Of a stretch of DNA of 64,000 nt, positions 34,654 through 45,645 are shown in pieces. Position numbers and translations under genes: made by a program. The stretch spans positions 62,001 to 126,000 of the forward strand of contig JARLUB010000001.1 in the NCBI GenBank assembly GCA_030920305.1. The letters are read 5' to 3'. The number at the start of each line of letters is the position of its first letter. The stretch's first letter is position 1. The stretch is from Eubacteriales bacterium SKADARSKE-1 (GTDB lineage: Bacteria; Bacillota; Clostridia; Oscillospirales; Acutalibacteraceae). The notes beneath the pieces were generated by a model. The model saw only the letters and a program-made list of their open reading frames with translations, made no database searches and was not told the DNA's origin.

Positions 34654-34710
34654 AACAAACACCTCCACTAATAATGCAATGTCATTCTACTGTTTGTATA
34701 CTTTATATTA

Positions 34711-35643
34711 TTAATATCTTTTCTGTACTTTTCTTTCTTCTATATCACGAAGAGCTATTCTAGCCGCTTCTTCTCTTGCTGTTAAGATATGCGAGTTGTA
34801 AAATTTAGAAATTACAAAATTTTGCCCAATGGTTAATATGTTTACTATTAAATAGTAAAAACCAATTGCTGCAGGAGCATAAAAAACAAAGAAAATATAA
34901 GGAAGCGACATCGCATAGGGCATAAATTTCATGCAACCCTGGCCTTCTGGTGTTGGCATTGTATTTAACTTTTGGCCAATAAACACAGAAAGTACCATCG
35001 TTAACACGCACAACACAGGCCAAATCCAAACAAATTCATAAAAAGAACTTCCAGCTGGGGTTGGCGACAGATCCATCCCAAAAAAATTAAAACCCATATG
35101 AAAATCATGAATATCATGAGCTTCAGACTCGCTAAACATATTAAAGAGACTTTGTGCTTTAGGAAAATATTTTATTACATCAAGCTGCGAATAGTATTGA
35201 TTTAACTTTACCCCTGAACCAACAATACTTGGTAAAATAGCTTCCGCTTGAGAAACTTTATCCGCTGCTATGTGAAACATATTTGTAAGCGGGCGAACAA
35301 TTGCAAAGTAAACACCCATAAAGGAAAAAGCAGGTATAAGTTGAGGCAAGCAACCACCAGCTGGATTTACGCCCTCTTGCTCATATAGTTTTGCAATTTC
35401 TTCGCTTTGTTTTTGTCTATCGTTTTTATACCTTTTTTGAATTTCTAGACGTTTTTTATTTAATCCCATTGTTTTAGCATTTGCTTTTCTTGATTTTAAT
35501 TCAAACGGAAACATAAATAATTTTATAACTACAGTAAAGCAAATAACCGCTAAAATATAATTGTCAAATAAATCAAAGAAAAACCACAGCACATAGCCAA
35601 AAAGTTGACCCAGTCCATTTCCTACTGCTGAAAAAATTTGCAT
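34711..35643 (-). CDS. yidC: Membrane protein insertase YidC/SpoIIIJ
   Basis: YidC inserts membrane proteins alone or with SecYEG. The 310-residue protein lacks the large periplasmic domain of Gram-negative YidC and has about five membrane segments, with the insertase core starting in FTVVIKLFMFPFELKSRKANA. Unlike many Gram-positive YidC proteins it has no lipobox Cys near the N-terminus. RBS TAGGGGG precedes the ATG. Confidence 0.94.
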   Translation of the reverse strand: MQIFSAVGNGLGQLFGYVLWFFFDLFDNYILAVICFTVVIKLFMFPFELKSRKANAKTMGLNKKRLEIQKRYKNDRQKQSEEIAKLYEQEGVNPAGGCLPQLIPAFSFMGVYFAIVRPLTNMFHIAADKVSQAEAILPSIVGSGVKLNQYYSQLDVIKYFPKAQSLFNMFSESEAHDIHDFHMGFNFFGMDLSPTPAGSSFYEFVWIWPVLCVLTMVLSVFIGQKLNTMPTPEGQGCMKFMPYAMSLPYIFFVFYAPAAIGFYYLIVNILTIGQNFVISKFYNSHILTAREEAARIALRDIEERKVQKRY

Positions 35644-35841
35644 AAAAACCCCCTACGTTAGTAATCTATATTAAAACTTAAATTTTAGCTAATAAGTTTA
35701 GGCAAATTGATTTTTTATAAATTGTGTTTCAATTTAACGTTTAATAAAATAATTAAAAGGGTGCAAACTTAACCTTTTCTAATACCCCTAGAAATTATAA
35801 ACCCAAAAAGTGCCAATAGGTCGGCTCTTAAAAATTACTGC

Positions 35842-36075
35842 CTATTTTCTGTTCTTCACCTTTTTTTGCGGGACTGGATCGAAACCTCCTCTAAAAAGAG
35901 GATTGCAACGAAGCAACCTAAATAAAGTTAAAAAACCACCTTTAAAAAAACCAAACCTACTTACTGCCTCTTTTGCATATTCTGAACAAGTAGGATAAAA
36001 TCTACATCTTGCTGGTTTTGTTGGAGAAATATTTTTTTGATAAAATTTAATTAATTTAATTAAAAATTTCGCCAT
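35842..36075 (-). CDS. yidD: Membrane protein insertion efficiency factor YidD
   Basis: YidD is a small protein that assists YidC. The 77-residue protein has the family pattern LIKFYQKNISPTKPARCRFYPTCSEYAKEA, shown here as LIKFYQKNISP and CRFYPTCSEYAKEA, and GFDPVP near the end. It lies between rnpA and yidC as is usual. RBS GAGGAT precedes the ATG. Confidence 0.93.
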   Translation of the reverse strand: MAKFLIKLIKFYQKNISPTKPARCRFYPTCSEYAKEAVSRFGFFKGGFLTLFRLLRCNPLFRGGFDPVPQKKVKNRK

Positions 36076-36118
36076 TTAAAATCCTCTTCTTAAGCGAAAA
36101 ATAAAATTTTACTTGCAA

Positions 36119-36454
36119 CTACGAAACCAATCCCGCCAACTTAAGTTGCTTTAACATTTGCTCCATAATTTTTGTGCTCAACGTGTTAGTTGCAGGACGT
36201 CTTGCAACAAAAACAATATCAAAATTACCACTTATTTTAGGAGCTATTTGTCGGTAAGCTTCTTTTATTACCCGCCTAGCTCTGTTTCGTTCAACCGCGT
36301 TTCCTATTTTTTTACTGGTAGTAATTCCTATTCTTGTACCTTTTTTGTAATTTTTTATAATATAAACAACCAGGGCATGGCAAACATAAGACCTTCCTTT
36401 TGAATAAGCTCTATTAAAATCTTTATTTTGATTTAAGGTTGTTATATCGCCCAT
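36119..36454 (-). CDS. rnpA: Ribonuclease P protein component
   Basis: RnpA is the protein subunit of RNase P, which trims the 5' ends of tRNA precursors. The conserved RNR-type motif ERNRARRVIKEAYR and the start LNQNKDFNRAYSKGRS are present. The frame is open 20 codons farther upstream, but the ATG at 36454, after GGGAG, matches the family start, giving 111 residues. It is 85 bases downstream of rpmH. Confidence 0.94.
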   Translation of the reverse strand: MGDITTLNQNKDFNRAYSKGRSYVCHALVVYIIKNYKKGTRIGITTSKKIGNAVERNRARRVIKEAYRQIAPKISGNFDIVFVARRPATNTLSTKIMEQMLKQLKLAGLVS

Positions 36455-36539
36455 AAATAAAGCTTTGCTCCCTACAAAAAAACTTAAATTTATTTTAGAA
36501 AAAATAAAGACCACCTGATTTTTAAGTGGCCTTTAAAGT

Positions 36540-36674
36540 TTAGTATGACAAGCGATTTCTCCCTTTTCGTCTTCTACGTGCCAAAACTTTTCGACCATTT
36601 CTGTCGGACATTCTTTTTCTAAAACCATGCTCCTTTTTCCTGTGGAGCTTTTTTGGCTGATAGGTTCTCAACAT
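36540..36674 (-). CDS. rpmH: 50S ribosomal protein L34
   Basis: The 44-residue basic protein [20 protein letters not shown] continues with the L34 pattern [15 protein letters not shown] and ends [27 protein letters not shown] precedes the ATG. It begins the conserved rpmH-rnpA-yidD-yidC-jag group and is divergent from dnaA. Confidence 0.97.
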   Translation of the reverse strand: MLRTYQPKKLHRKKEHGFRKRMSDRNGRKVLARRRRKGRNRLSY

Positions 36675-36715
36675 AAAAAATCCCTCCTTTTTTATCCATA
36701 ACCTTACAAAGTAAC

Positions 36716-36745
36716 ATTATATCTTAACTGGCTTTTTATTGTCAA
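36716..36745 (-). promoter_or_regulatory. Promoter of the rpmH operon
   Basis: TTGACA and TATAAT with an 18-base spacer, 41 bases ahead of the rpmH start. Confidence 0.85.
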
Positions 36746-36805
36746 GTTGTAGTTTCATGCCTATACTTTTTTCATGAAAACTTATTTTCATAAATTAAAG
36801 TAAAT

Positions 36806-36834
36806 TTGAAAACTATAATCATTTATGATATTAT
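36806..36834 (+). promoter_or_regulatory. Promoter of dnaA
   Basis: TTGAAA and TATTAT with a 17-base spacer and an extended -10 TG (TGATATTAT), about 90 bases before dnaA. A TTATCCATA near 36692-36700 resembles a DnaA box with one changed base. Confidence 0.7.
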
Positions 36835-36924
36835 TAATTTATATAGTCTTGTCTTTCTTTTGGACAAGTTTTTTCCAACTTAAAATCAATTGTTGTTTAT
36901 TAATTATCCGGGGGTAAATTTTAC

Positions 36925-38244
36925 ATGGAATCATTTAATGAAGCCTGGGACCTTATTTGTAACTATTGTAAATCAAGCATTACAGATGTAGCTTACAAAA
37001 CGTGGATCAGCAGAATAGAGCCAATTAATATTGACTTTACTACGGGCGATGCAAAGCTTTTAGTACCAAACGAATTTCACAGGCAAACTCTTACAAGGTG
37101 TTATACACCGCTTTTAAACAGTGCTTTTGAAGAAATATTCGGTTCAAACGAAATAAATTTATGTTTCGTAACACCAGATTCATCTTCAAATAAGGCATCT
37201 GTTCCAAACAGTAAATTAGCAATTGATGCAGCACCAGAACTTACATTTGATACATATATAGTCGGATCATCAAATAAATTTGCTCACGCAGCTGCACTTG
37301 CAGTTGCTGCAAACCCAGCGGGGTCTTACAACCCACTGTTTATTTATGGTAATTCAGGGCTTGGAAAAACACATTTACTTTCTGCAATATGTAACGACAT
37401 AAAAAAATCTCGTCCTCAAATGAAATCCCTTTACATAAAAGGAGATGAGTTTACAAATGAATTAATTGATTCTATCAGAAAAGGAACAACTAGAGATTTT
37501 CATCAAAAGTATAGACAAACTGATATTCTTCTTGTCGATGATATTCAATTTATTGCAGGAAAAGATTCAACCCAAGAAGAATTCTTCCACACATTTAATA
37601 CTTTATATGAGGCAAAAAAACAAATAGTTTTAACTTCAGATAGACCACCAAAAGAAATTCAAACGCTTGAAGATAGACTCAGAACTAGGTTTGAATGGGG
37701 TTTAATAGCAGATATTCAGCCACCTGATTTTGAAACAAGAATTGCCATTATAAAAAGAAAAGCAGAATTATTGGATATTGATATTCCTAACAACGTATCA
37801 GAATATATAGCAACTAAATTAAAAACCAATATACGGCAACTTGAAGGCGCTGTTAAAAAAATGAAAGCATATTATTTACTTCAAGGTGATCAACCTGGAA
37901 TGGCAACAGCTCAAGCTGCCATTTCAGACATATTAAATAACGATCAACCACCGCCACTTACAATAGAAAAAATAGTAGAAGAAGTTGCAAGAACATTTGG
38001 CGTTTCATCTACCGACATTCGTTCTTCCAAAAGGGCTTCAAATATATCAAGTGCTCGACAAATAGCTATTTTTGTAGCTCGAGAAATAACTCAACTTTCA
38101 ATGAACTCAATCGGAAGTGAGTTTGGCGGTCGTGACCATTCAACAATTGTTTATGCGGTACAACAAGTTGAGAAAAATATGAAGAAAAACGCTAAAACAA
38201 AAGCCATGATTGAAGATATAATAAAAAATATTCGAGACAGATAA
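36925..38244 (+). CDS. dnaA: Chromosomal replication initiator DnaA
   Basis: DnaA binds and melts the origin. The 439-residue protein has domain I (AWDLICNYCKSSITDVAYKTW), the AAA+ core with Walker A YGNSGLGKTHLLSAI near residue 143 and Walker B ILLVDDIQFIAGK, and domain IV with the box-binding FGGRDHSTIVYAV. RBS CCGGGGG precedes the ATG. It is the point where coding strand flips from minus to plus. Confidence 0.98.
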   Translation: MESFNEAWDLICNYCKSSITDVAYKTWISRIEPINIDFTTGDAKLLVPNEFHRQTLTRCYTPLLNSAFEEIFGSNEINLCFVTPDSSSNKASVPNSKLAIDAAPELTFDTYIVGSSNKFAHAAALAVAANPAGSYNPLFIYGNSGLGKTHLLSAICNDIKKSRPQMKSLYIKGDEFTNELIDSIRKGTTRDFHQKYRQTDILLVDDIQFIAGKDSTQEEFFHTFNTLYEAKKQIVLTSDRPPKEIQTLEDRLRTRFEWGLIADIQPPDFETRIAIIKRKAELLDIDIPNNVSEYIATKLKTNIRQLEGAVKKMKAYYLLQGDQPGMATAQAAISDILNNDQPPPLTIEKIVEEVARTFGVSSTDIRSSKRASNISSARQIAIFVAREITQLSMNSIGSEFGGRDHSTIVYAVQQVEKNMKKNAKTKAMIEDIIKNIRDR

Positions 38245-38596
38245 CACTCTAAAAAAGTTAAAAGTTCTTTTTTTAAAGACTTCTTATTCTTAACTAAATA
38301 GTAGTTGAAAACTATTTAACAATTCCACAAAACATGTTAATTTAAAATTTTTTAGATATTGAAGTTTTCAACTTTTCCTTAAACAATTAACAAAATGTTT
38401 TCAACAAAAATGTTGAAACCTAAAAACCCCGTGGAAAAACAAATCAAATTCCCACAAAAAGTGAACAACCAAAAAGTAAAGCAATAGCTTGTCGCAGAAA
38501 AAGTTTAACGAGTTTTAAACAAATTAACAGCCCCTACTACTATTGCTATAATTTATAACTATTATTTGCTATTATATATTAAAAAAGGATGATTCG
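38245..38596 (+). other. Candidate replication origin between dnaA and dnaN
   Basis: The 352-bp non-coding, very AT-rich region holds repeated boxes related to, but different from, TTATCCACA: GTTTTCAAC at 38364-38372 and 38397-38405, its complement at 38304-38312, a GTTTCAAC complement at 38412-38419 and GTTTTTCCAC (complement) at 38431-38440. TTTCAACA-AAAA-TGTTGAAA (38399-38418) is a perfect palindrome. Position beside dnaA, strand flip and nearby parS support an origin. Confidence 0.65.
38524..38552 (+). promoter_or_regulatory. Promoter of dnaN
   Basis: TTAACA and TATAAT with a 17-base spacer and extended -10 TGC, 45 bases ahead of dnaN. Confidence 0.8.
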
Positions 38597-39700
38597 ATGA
38601 AGATAACTTGCAACAGCCAAAAATTAGTTGAAGCAGTGTCAAATGTTCAAAGAGCAGTATCAAGTAAATCTTGCCTTACCGTACTTGAGGGAATTTTCAT
38701 AAAAGCGGAAGAGAATCAAATAATTCTATGCGGATATGACCTGGAAATAGGAATAACAACTAAAATAGATGCAAACGTAAAAGCTTCTGGAGCAATCGTC
38801 CTAAGTGCAAAAATATTTTCAGACATCATAAGACGTATGCCATCCGATGAAATATCAATAAGTGTTGATGAAAAACTCGTAACAACCATTAAAAGCGGTG
38901 CGAGTGAGTTTTCTATAGTTGGAATTCCTCCAGAAGACTACCCTGAAAGACCTTTAATCAACAGCTTTTCAGATTTTACAATAAATTCAATGACCTTAAA
39001 AAGCATGATTCGGCAAACAATTTTTGCAGTGGCAACTACAGATGAAAAACCTATAAACACAGGAACACTTTTTGATGTAAGTGAAAATGAAATAAACTTA
39101 GTCTCTGTCGACGGATATAGGCTTGCTAAAAGATCAGAGAAAATAAGCTATAATGAAAAAATTGGTTTTGTGGTACCCGGAAAAACTTTAAGTGAAATAT
39201 TAAAACTTCTTCCGGACGAGGAAAAAGAAGTAAACATTTCTGTAGGAAAAAAACATATCACATTCCAAATAGACAACTATAGCATCATTTCAAGACTTTT
39301 AGAGGGGGATTTTTTAGATTACAACTCCGCAATACCATCTACTAAAACAACTGAACTTGTCTTGAACACAAAAGACTTTATCGAAAGTGTAGAAAGAGTT
39401 TCTTTAGTAATAACGGACAGATTAAAAAGTCCAATCAGATGTATTTTTTCAAACGGGCAAACCAAAATTTCATGCATAACACCACTTGGAAAAGCTAATG
39501 ACGAGTTTCAGGCAGAAATAGAAGGAGACTCTGTTGAGATTGGTTTTAACAACAAGTACCTTCTAGACGCACTTAAAAACGTAGACTCAGACAAGGTAAA
39601 AATACAAATGAATGGACCACTTAGCCCATTAAAAATATTGCCAATTGAGGGAAACTCATTTGTGTTCTTAGTTTTGCCAGTAAGGTTAAAAAGCCAATGA
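38597..39700 (+). CDS. dnaN: DNA polymerase III beta sliding clamp
   Basis: DnaN is the ring-shaped processivity clamp of replication. The 367-residue protein has the normal three-domain length; typical stretches are [39 protein letters not shown] and the C-terminal [24 protein letters not shown] lies before the ATG. The stop overlaps the next start (ATGA). Confidence 0.97.
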   Translation: MKITCNSQKLVEAVSNVQRAVSSKSCLTVLEGIFIKAEENQIILCGYDLEIGITTKIDANVKASGAIVLSAKIFSDIIRRMPSDEISISVDEKLVTTIKSGASEFSIVGIPPEDYPERPLINSFSDFTINSMTLKSMIRQTIFAVATTDEKPINTGTLFDVSENEINLVSVDGYRLAKRSEKISYNEKIGFVVPGKTLSEILKLLPDEEKEVNISVGKKHITFQIDNYSIISRLLEGDFLDYNSAIPSTKTTELVLNTKDFIESVERVSLVITDRLKSPIRCIFSNGQTKISCITPLGKANDEFQAEIEGDSVEIGFNNKYLLDALKNVDSDKVKIQMNGPLSPLKILPIEGNSFVFLVLPVRLKSQ

Positions 39701-39921
39701 AACATAAACAAATAGTTAAAATTAACACAGAGTATATAAAATTAGACTCTTTATTAAAATACGTTGGTGCTGTTGAAACAGGTGGGCAGGCAAAACACGT
39801 AGTTCAAAATGGTGAAATCTTGGTAAATGGGGAAATTTGCACACAGAGAGGTAAAAAAATATATGCCGGATACGTTGTAACATACAACGAAAACAATTAT
39901 GAGGTAGAGGCGGACCAATAA
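39697..39921 (+). CDS. yaaA: S4-domain RNA-binding protein (YaaA/RlbA type)
   Basis: This small 74-residue protein has an S4 RNA-binding fold ([40 protein letters not shown]). It has the conserved place between dnaN and recF in Bacillota; ribosome-assembly roles have been proposed. It overlaps dnaN by four bases, and recF starts right after its stop. Confidence 0.92.
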   Translation: MKHKQIVKINTEYIKLDSLLKYVGAVETGGQAKHVVQNGEILVNGEICTQRGKKIYAGYVVTYNENNYEVEADQ

Positions 39922-41019
39922 TTGAAAGTATCGGAGCTAAAACTTGAAAACTACAGAAACCTAAAAAATAATAGTTTTTTACCATGTGACGGAGTAAATG
40001 TAATATACGGTAACAACGCTCAAGGAAAAACCAATTTATTGGAAGCAATTTGGTTGTTTACTGGTGGAAAATCTTTCAGAGGCACGAGGGATCTTGATTT
40101 AATCACATTTAAAGAGAAAAAATCAAACCTTTTTATGAAGTTATTTTCAGAGAACCGAAACCAAACATTAAAGATTACTCTTGAGGGAAAATCTCGATTA
40201 GTATCTGTAAACGATGTTGCCAAAAAACAAGCTTCTGAACTTATTGGAAATTTTTGTGCGGTTGCTTTTTCGCCAATACATTTAGCTTTAATAAAAGATG
40301 GGCCAGCTGCTAGGCGGAAATTTTTAGATACTGCCATCTGTCAAATTCAGCCGCTTTGCGCAAAGACTATTTTTAAATACATCCACACCTTAAATCAACG
40401 AAACCATCTACTAAAAGAAATTAAAAACAAAAAAAACCTTTATGATACACTGGAAATATGGGATGAAAAATTGGCAACGTTTGCAGCTGATTTAGTTTCT
40501 AAAAGAATAAAATATGTAGAGCTCATGAAAGAGCTTTCAAAAGAATCTTATGAAAATATTTCAGGAAAAAATGAAGTTTTAGATATAAAATACGAAACAA
40601 ACTGTTATATAAAAAGCAAAAGCGAACCCATAGATTTAATAAGCCAAATAAAAGAAAAATTAAGAAAAGCGCACAAAGAAGACATAGCTATTGGTTTTAC
40701 AACTATTGGACCACATAGGGATGATTTAAATATTTTAATAGACGGCAAATCAGCAAAAATGTTTTCATCTCAGGGCCAACAACGTTCCGCAGTTCTTGCA
40801 ATGAAGTTATCTGAAGCTACCATTTTAAACAAGATTTGCAAAAAAAATCCTGTAATATTATTAGACGACGTAATGAGCGAAATTGATAGTTACCGCCAGG
40901 ACTATGTTTTAAATTCCTTTTCAAATGAACAAATATTTATAACTTGTTGCGAACCAACAACGTTAAAAAAACTTAAAAATGGGGCTTTGTTTACAATAGA
41001 AAACGGAACAATTAATTAA
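39922..41019 (+). CDS. recF: DNA replication and repair protein RecF
   Basis: RecF is an SMC-like ATPase that loads RecA at gaps together with RecO and RecR. The 365-residue protein has Walker A YGNNAQGKTNLLEAIW near residue 31, the signature FSSQGQQRSAVLAMKLSEA and Walker B PVILLDDVMSEID. It starts with TTG directly after the yaaA stop, with GAGGCGG as ribosome binding site, indicating coupling. Confidence 0.97.
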   Translation: MKVSELKLENYRNLKNNSFLPCDGVNVIYGNNAQGKTNLLEAIWLFTGGKSFRGTRDLDLITFKEKKSNLFMKLFSENRNQTLKITLEGKSRLVSVNDVAKKQASELIGNFCAVAFSPIHLALIKDGPAARRKFLDTAICQIQPLCAKTIFKYIHTLNQRNHLLKEIKNKKNLYDTLEIWDEKLATFAADLVSKRIKYVELMKELSKESYENISGKNEVLDIKYETNCYIKSKSEPIDLISQIKEKLRKAHKEDIAIGFTTIGPHRDDLNILIDGKSAKMFSSQGQQRSAVLAMKLSEATILNKICKKNPVILLDDVMSEIDSYRQDYVLNSFSNEQIFITCCEPTTLKKLKNGALFTIENGTIN

Positions 41020-41033
41020 AAAGAGGAGTTTTT

Positions 41034-41288
41034 ATGTATTTACACATAGGTCAAAATACCACAATAAAAACAAAGAGTATAGTTGGCATTTTTGATTTAG
41101 ATAATTCTACAAAAAATAAAACAACAAGAAGCTTTCTTTACAATGCAGAAAAGGAAGGTAAAGTTAAAAATGTATCATTTGAACTGCCAAAATCTTTTGT
41201 AGTTTGTAAAAACCAAGGTCAGAATACTGTTTTTATAAGCCCAATTAGTTCAACTACGCTTACAAAACGCAATAAAAACGTTATATGA
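41034..41288 (+). CDS. remB: RemB/YaaB-type regulator (DUF370)
   Basis: This 84-residue protein resembles RemB (YaaB) by start and place: MYLHIGQNTTIKTKSIVGIF, and FDLDNSTKNKTTRSFL. In Bacillus it acts with extracellular-matrix regulation and sits between recF and gyrB, as here. RBS GAGGAG precedes the ATG. The biochemical role of RemB is poorly known. Confidence 0.9.
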   Translation: MYLHIGQNTTIKTKSIVGIFDLDNSTKNKTTRSFLYNAEKEGKVKNVSFELPKSFVVCKNQGQNTVFISPISSTTLTKRNKNVI

Positions 41289-41300
41289 GGTGAAATACAA

Positions 41301-41624
41301 ATGGTATTAAAAAAACAAAAGTGTCCTTGTTGTAATAAAGAAATAAGCTTTTCGAAAATTTTTTCAGCAAAAAATGATTTAGAATATTACTGTGACGACT
41401 GTCACAATGTTTCTTATATAAAAATGGATAAAAAGATCTATAATTTAGTAATAGCTTTGATAGCATTGTGTGTAATAATTGTTTTTGTTTTTAGTTTTGT
41501 TATTAGAATGCTATTTTTAGGAGCAATTATCATTATTTTATTGTTTTTAGGGTTTTATCTTTTAGTACCAAATTTTTTAAAACTTAGTTGCGGAAGTGAA
41601 AAACAAAAACGACAGTTTAAATAA
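41301..41624 (+). CDS. Small zinc-ribbon membrane protein of unknown function
   Basis: The 107-residue protein has an N-terminal zinc-ribbon-like part with CPCC (8-11) and CDDC (about 31-34), then two hydrophobic segments (YNLVIALIALCVIIVFVFSF and FLGAIIIILLFLGFYLLV) and a basic tail. The layout is that of small zinc-ribbon membrane proteins of unknown function. It lies 12 bases after remB, with AGGTG before the ATG, so it is cotranscribed with the replication genes. Confidence 0.7.
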   Translation: MVLKKQKCPCCNKEISFSKIFSAKNDLEYYCDDCHNVSYIKMDKKIYNLVIALIALCVIIVFVFSFVIRMLFLGAIIIILLFLGFYLLVPNFLKLSCGSEKQKRQFK

Positions 41625-41651
41625 AAATTATTGTTAAAAATATTTTGTTAA

Positions 41652-43613
<1,962 letters not shown>

Positions 43614-43711
43614 AATTTGAGTTTTAAAAATAAGGATTAAAAAATACATTTTAATTTTTTTATTGGTCGCTAGCATAAAATAATTTTTATTAATTAAAAA
43701 AGGAGAAAAAA

Positions 43712-44410
43712 ATGAAAGAGCACGACAGTATTGATTTTGTAAAAAAAGAAGATACTGCAACAGAGAACCTTAAAAAATCAAACGAAGATGGGGTTGAAGA
43801 AGAAATAGATAGTGATTCAGAGGATTATAAAGAAGATGAAGAGAAAAAGGAAGTTGAGTGGGATGGGTCGGAATCAGAGTTTGTTGAGGATGACGATTCG
43901 CTAGAGTATGAAGAAAAATATTCAGGAATAAAACTTTCCTATGCTTTAAGAAAAGAAGAGATTGTTTCATGTATAAAACATTGTAAAAGCAATAAGGTTT
44001 ATACTATTGTGGGGAGTTTTTTATTAGGTTCATTTGTTCTTGTATACTTGCTTTTATACATTTCTAATCGAAGTGTATTAAATTTAATTATTTTTTTAGT
44101 AGGTTTAATATTACTTGCACTTTGGGTTAGCAATGTAATTCCTTTGTTTCTTGAAAGGATGAATACAGATAAATTTCCAAACAATAAAAAATTATCGGTG
44201 GAAATATACTCTGATTGTATAACAATAAATGACGGCTCCTGTGAATGGGATATTTTATTAAACGGAACAAGTAAATTAAAAGAATTTAATAATATGTTTT
44301 TAATTTTTTTGCCATCACAAAAAGTATTTATAATACCTAAAAGAGCAATAGAACCAGATTTTTTGCCAGATGTAGAAGCTATGTTGGTAGCGGGAACAGA
44401 ACCATATTAA
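43712..44410 (+). CDS. YcxB-like membrane protein 1 with acidic N-terminus
   Basis: The 232-residue protein has a long acidic N-terminal part (about 1-75, rich in Glu and Asp), then two adjacent membrane segments (IVGSFLLGSFVLVYLLLYI and LIIFLVGLILLALWVSNVI), followed by a C-terminal domain with the pattern ITINDGSCEWDILLN and VFIIPKRAIEP. This pairing and the IPKRA signature fit the YcxB-like family, whose role is unknown. It is the first of three such genes between gyrB and gyrA. RBS AAAAGGAGAAAAAA precedes the ATG. Confidence 0.7.
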   Translation: MKEHDSIDFVKKEDTATENLKKSNEDGVEEEIDSDSEDYKEDEEKKEVEWDGSESEFVEDDDSLEYEEKYSGIKLSYALRKEEIVSCIKHCKSNKVYTIVGSFLLGSFVLVYLLLYISNRSVLNLIIFLVGLILLALWVSNVIPLFLERMNTDKFPNNKKLSVEIYSDCITINDGSCEWDILLNGTSKLKEFNNMFLIFLPSQKVFIIPKRAIEPDFLPDVEAMLVAGTEPY

Positions 44411-44477
44411 GAAAACATATTAAAAGGAAATAGTTTCACAAAAGTTTTCAGTAGTTAAAAGTGGAGGTGTCATCATT

Positions 44478-45056
44478 TTGGATCTAAAAGAAAAGAAACC
44501 AATTATTGTTCTAAACTCAAAATGGAAAAAAGAAAGCTATAAAAATGTTATGTATACTTGTGAAAAAAAATCTGGTGTACTTAAAAGAAGAATGATAGGT
44601 ATTTCTTTCTATTCTGTAATTTTTGCCGGTTTTTTGTTTCTTCTTTATTTCCGTATACTTGGACGATATGAAGTAAGTTTATCCTCAAATTGGCACTTTG
44701 TTTGTGGAATACTTTTTTCACTTATTTCTCTATATTATTATGTAATGTTTCTTCCAAAACTAATAAAGAAACAAGCTGAAAAAGTTTTTGACAGTAATAA
44801 AATTTTACAATTACCATTTAAAGTTTCATTTTTTGAAGACAGATTTTTATATGAAAATGAAATAGAGAGGCTTGTTCGTTATTGGACAGATATTTTGTTT
44901 TGCATAGAAACTGATGAAATTTTTGTGATCAAAGATACAGGAAACATTGTTTTTATATTAGAAAAGTCAGATTTATCAAAAAAGGAAATCGAAGATACAG
45001 CTAATTTTTTAAGGGACAAGCTTGTAAATAGATATACCAAACGTTCAAATTTATAA
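44478..45056 (+). CDS. YcxB-like membrane protein 2
   Basis: The 192-residue protein has a short N-terminal domain, two membrane segments (about 40-60 and 75-95) and a C-terminal domain (SFFEDRFLYENEIERLVRYW, then FVIKDTGNIVFILEKSDLSK). It is a divergent paralogue of its neighbours, with ILEKSD in the place of the IPKRA motif. It starts at TTG (44478) 11 bases after GGAGG. Function unknown. Confidence 0.65.
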   Translation: MDLKEKKPIIVLNSKWKKESYKNVMYTCEKKSGVLKRRMIGISFYSVIFAGFLFLLYFRILGRYEVSLSSNWHFVCGILFSLISLYYYVMFLPKLIKKQAEKVFDSNKILQLPFKVSFFEDRFLYENEIERLVRYWTDILFCIETDEIFVIKDTGNIVFILEKSDLSKKEIEDTANFLRDKLVNRYTKRSNL

Positions 45057-45070
45057 AGAGAGGGTGATTT

Positions 45071-45610
45071 TTGTTGGAACAATCTCAAAATTTAATTACA
45101 ACCACTTATCTTATAACCCGGGAAGATTATGTTAATTTATCAATATCAAAATTAAAGATAGATGGAAAAAGTCCATATACCAGAAGACAAAAAGTTGTAA
45201 GTTTTATTATTATATTTTTTGTGTCTTTGTTTTTTTTCAGACCTGGAGAACTTTCAAGTATAATTTTATGTGCGTTAATAATTTTTTCAGGTTATTTTTT
45301 CTTATTTATTTTTGATATGTACATGGTGAAAAAATTAGCTGCTAATATATATGAAAAAGAAAAAAACAATTTATTATCTCAGACTTTTAGTTTATATGAA
45401 GATGGTGTATCAATAAAAACAGATAAATATAGTGCAAATATACCATTTAACATGCTATATAAAGTTTATGAAGATGATGAAGTTTTTATAGTTTGCACAA
45501 GCATTGTTGATATGAAGTTTGTTCCCAAAAGAGCTATTGATGCAGCACAATGCAATGTTTTAAAAGGAGTGCTGCAAAAAGAGTTAAAAGATAATTTTGT
45601 AAAACTATAG
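45071..45610 (+). CDS. YcxB-like membrane protein 3
   Basis: The 179-residue protein has two membrane segments (VVSFIIIFFVSLFFF and SIILCALIIFSGYFFLFIF) and a C-terminal domain with FSLYEDGVSIKTDKYSANIP and MKFVPKRAIDAAQC, the same signature as gene 1. It starts at TTG (45071) after GAGGGTGATTT, 14 bases past gene 2. gyrA follows 35 bases later, so all three are in the gyrase transcript. Function unknown. Confidence 0.68.
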   Translation: MLEQSQNLITTTYLITREDYVNLSISKLKIDGKSPYTRRQKVVSFIIIFFVSLFFFRPGELSSIILCALIIFSGYFFLFIFDMYMVKKLAANIYEKEKNNLLSQTFSLYEDGVSIKTDKYSANIPFNMLYKVYEDDEVFIVCTSIVDMKFVPKRAIDAAQCNVLKGVLQKELKDNFVKL

Positions 45611-45645
45611 GCTAATGGTTGTTATTTGTTGTAAGGGGTGTTTTT

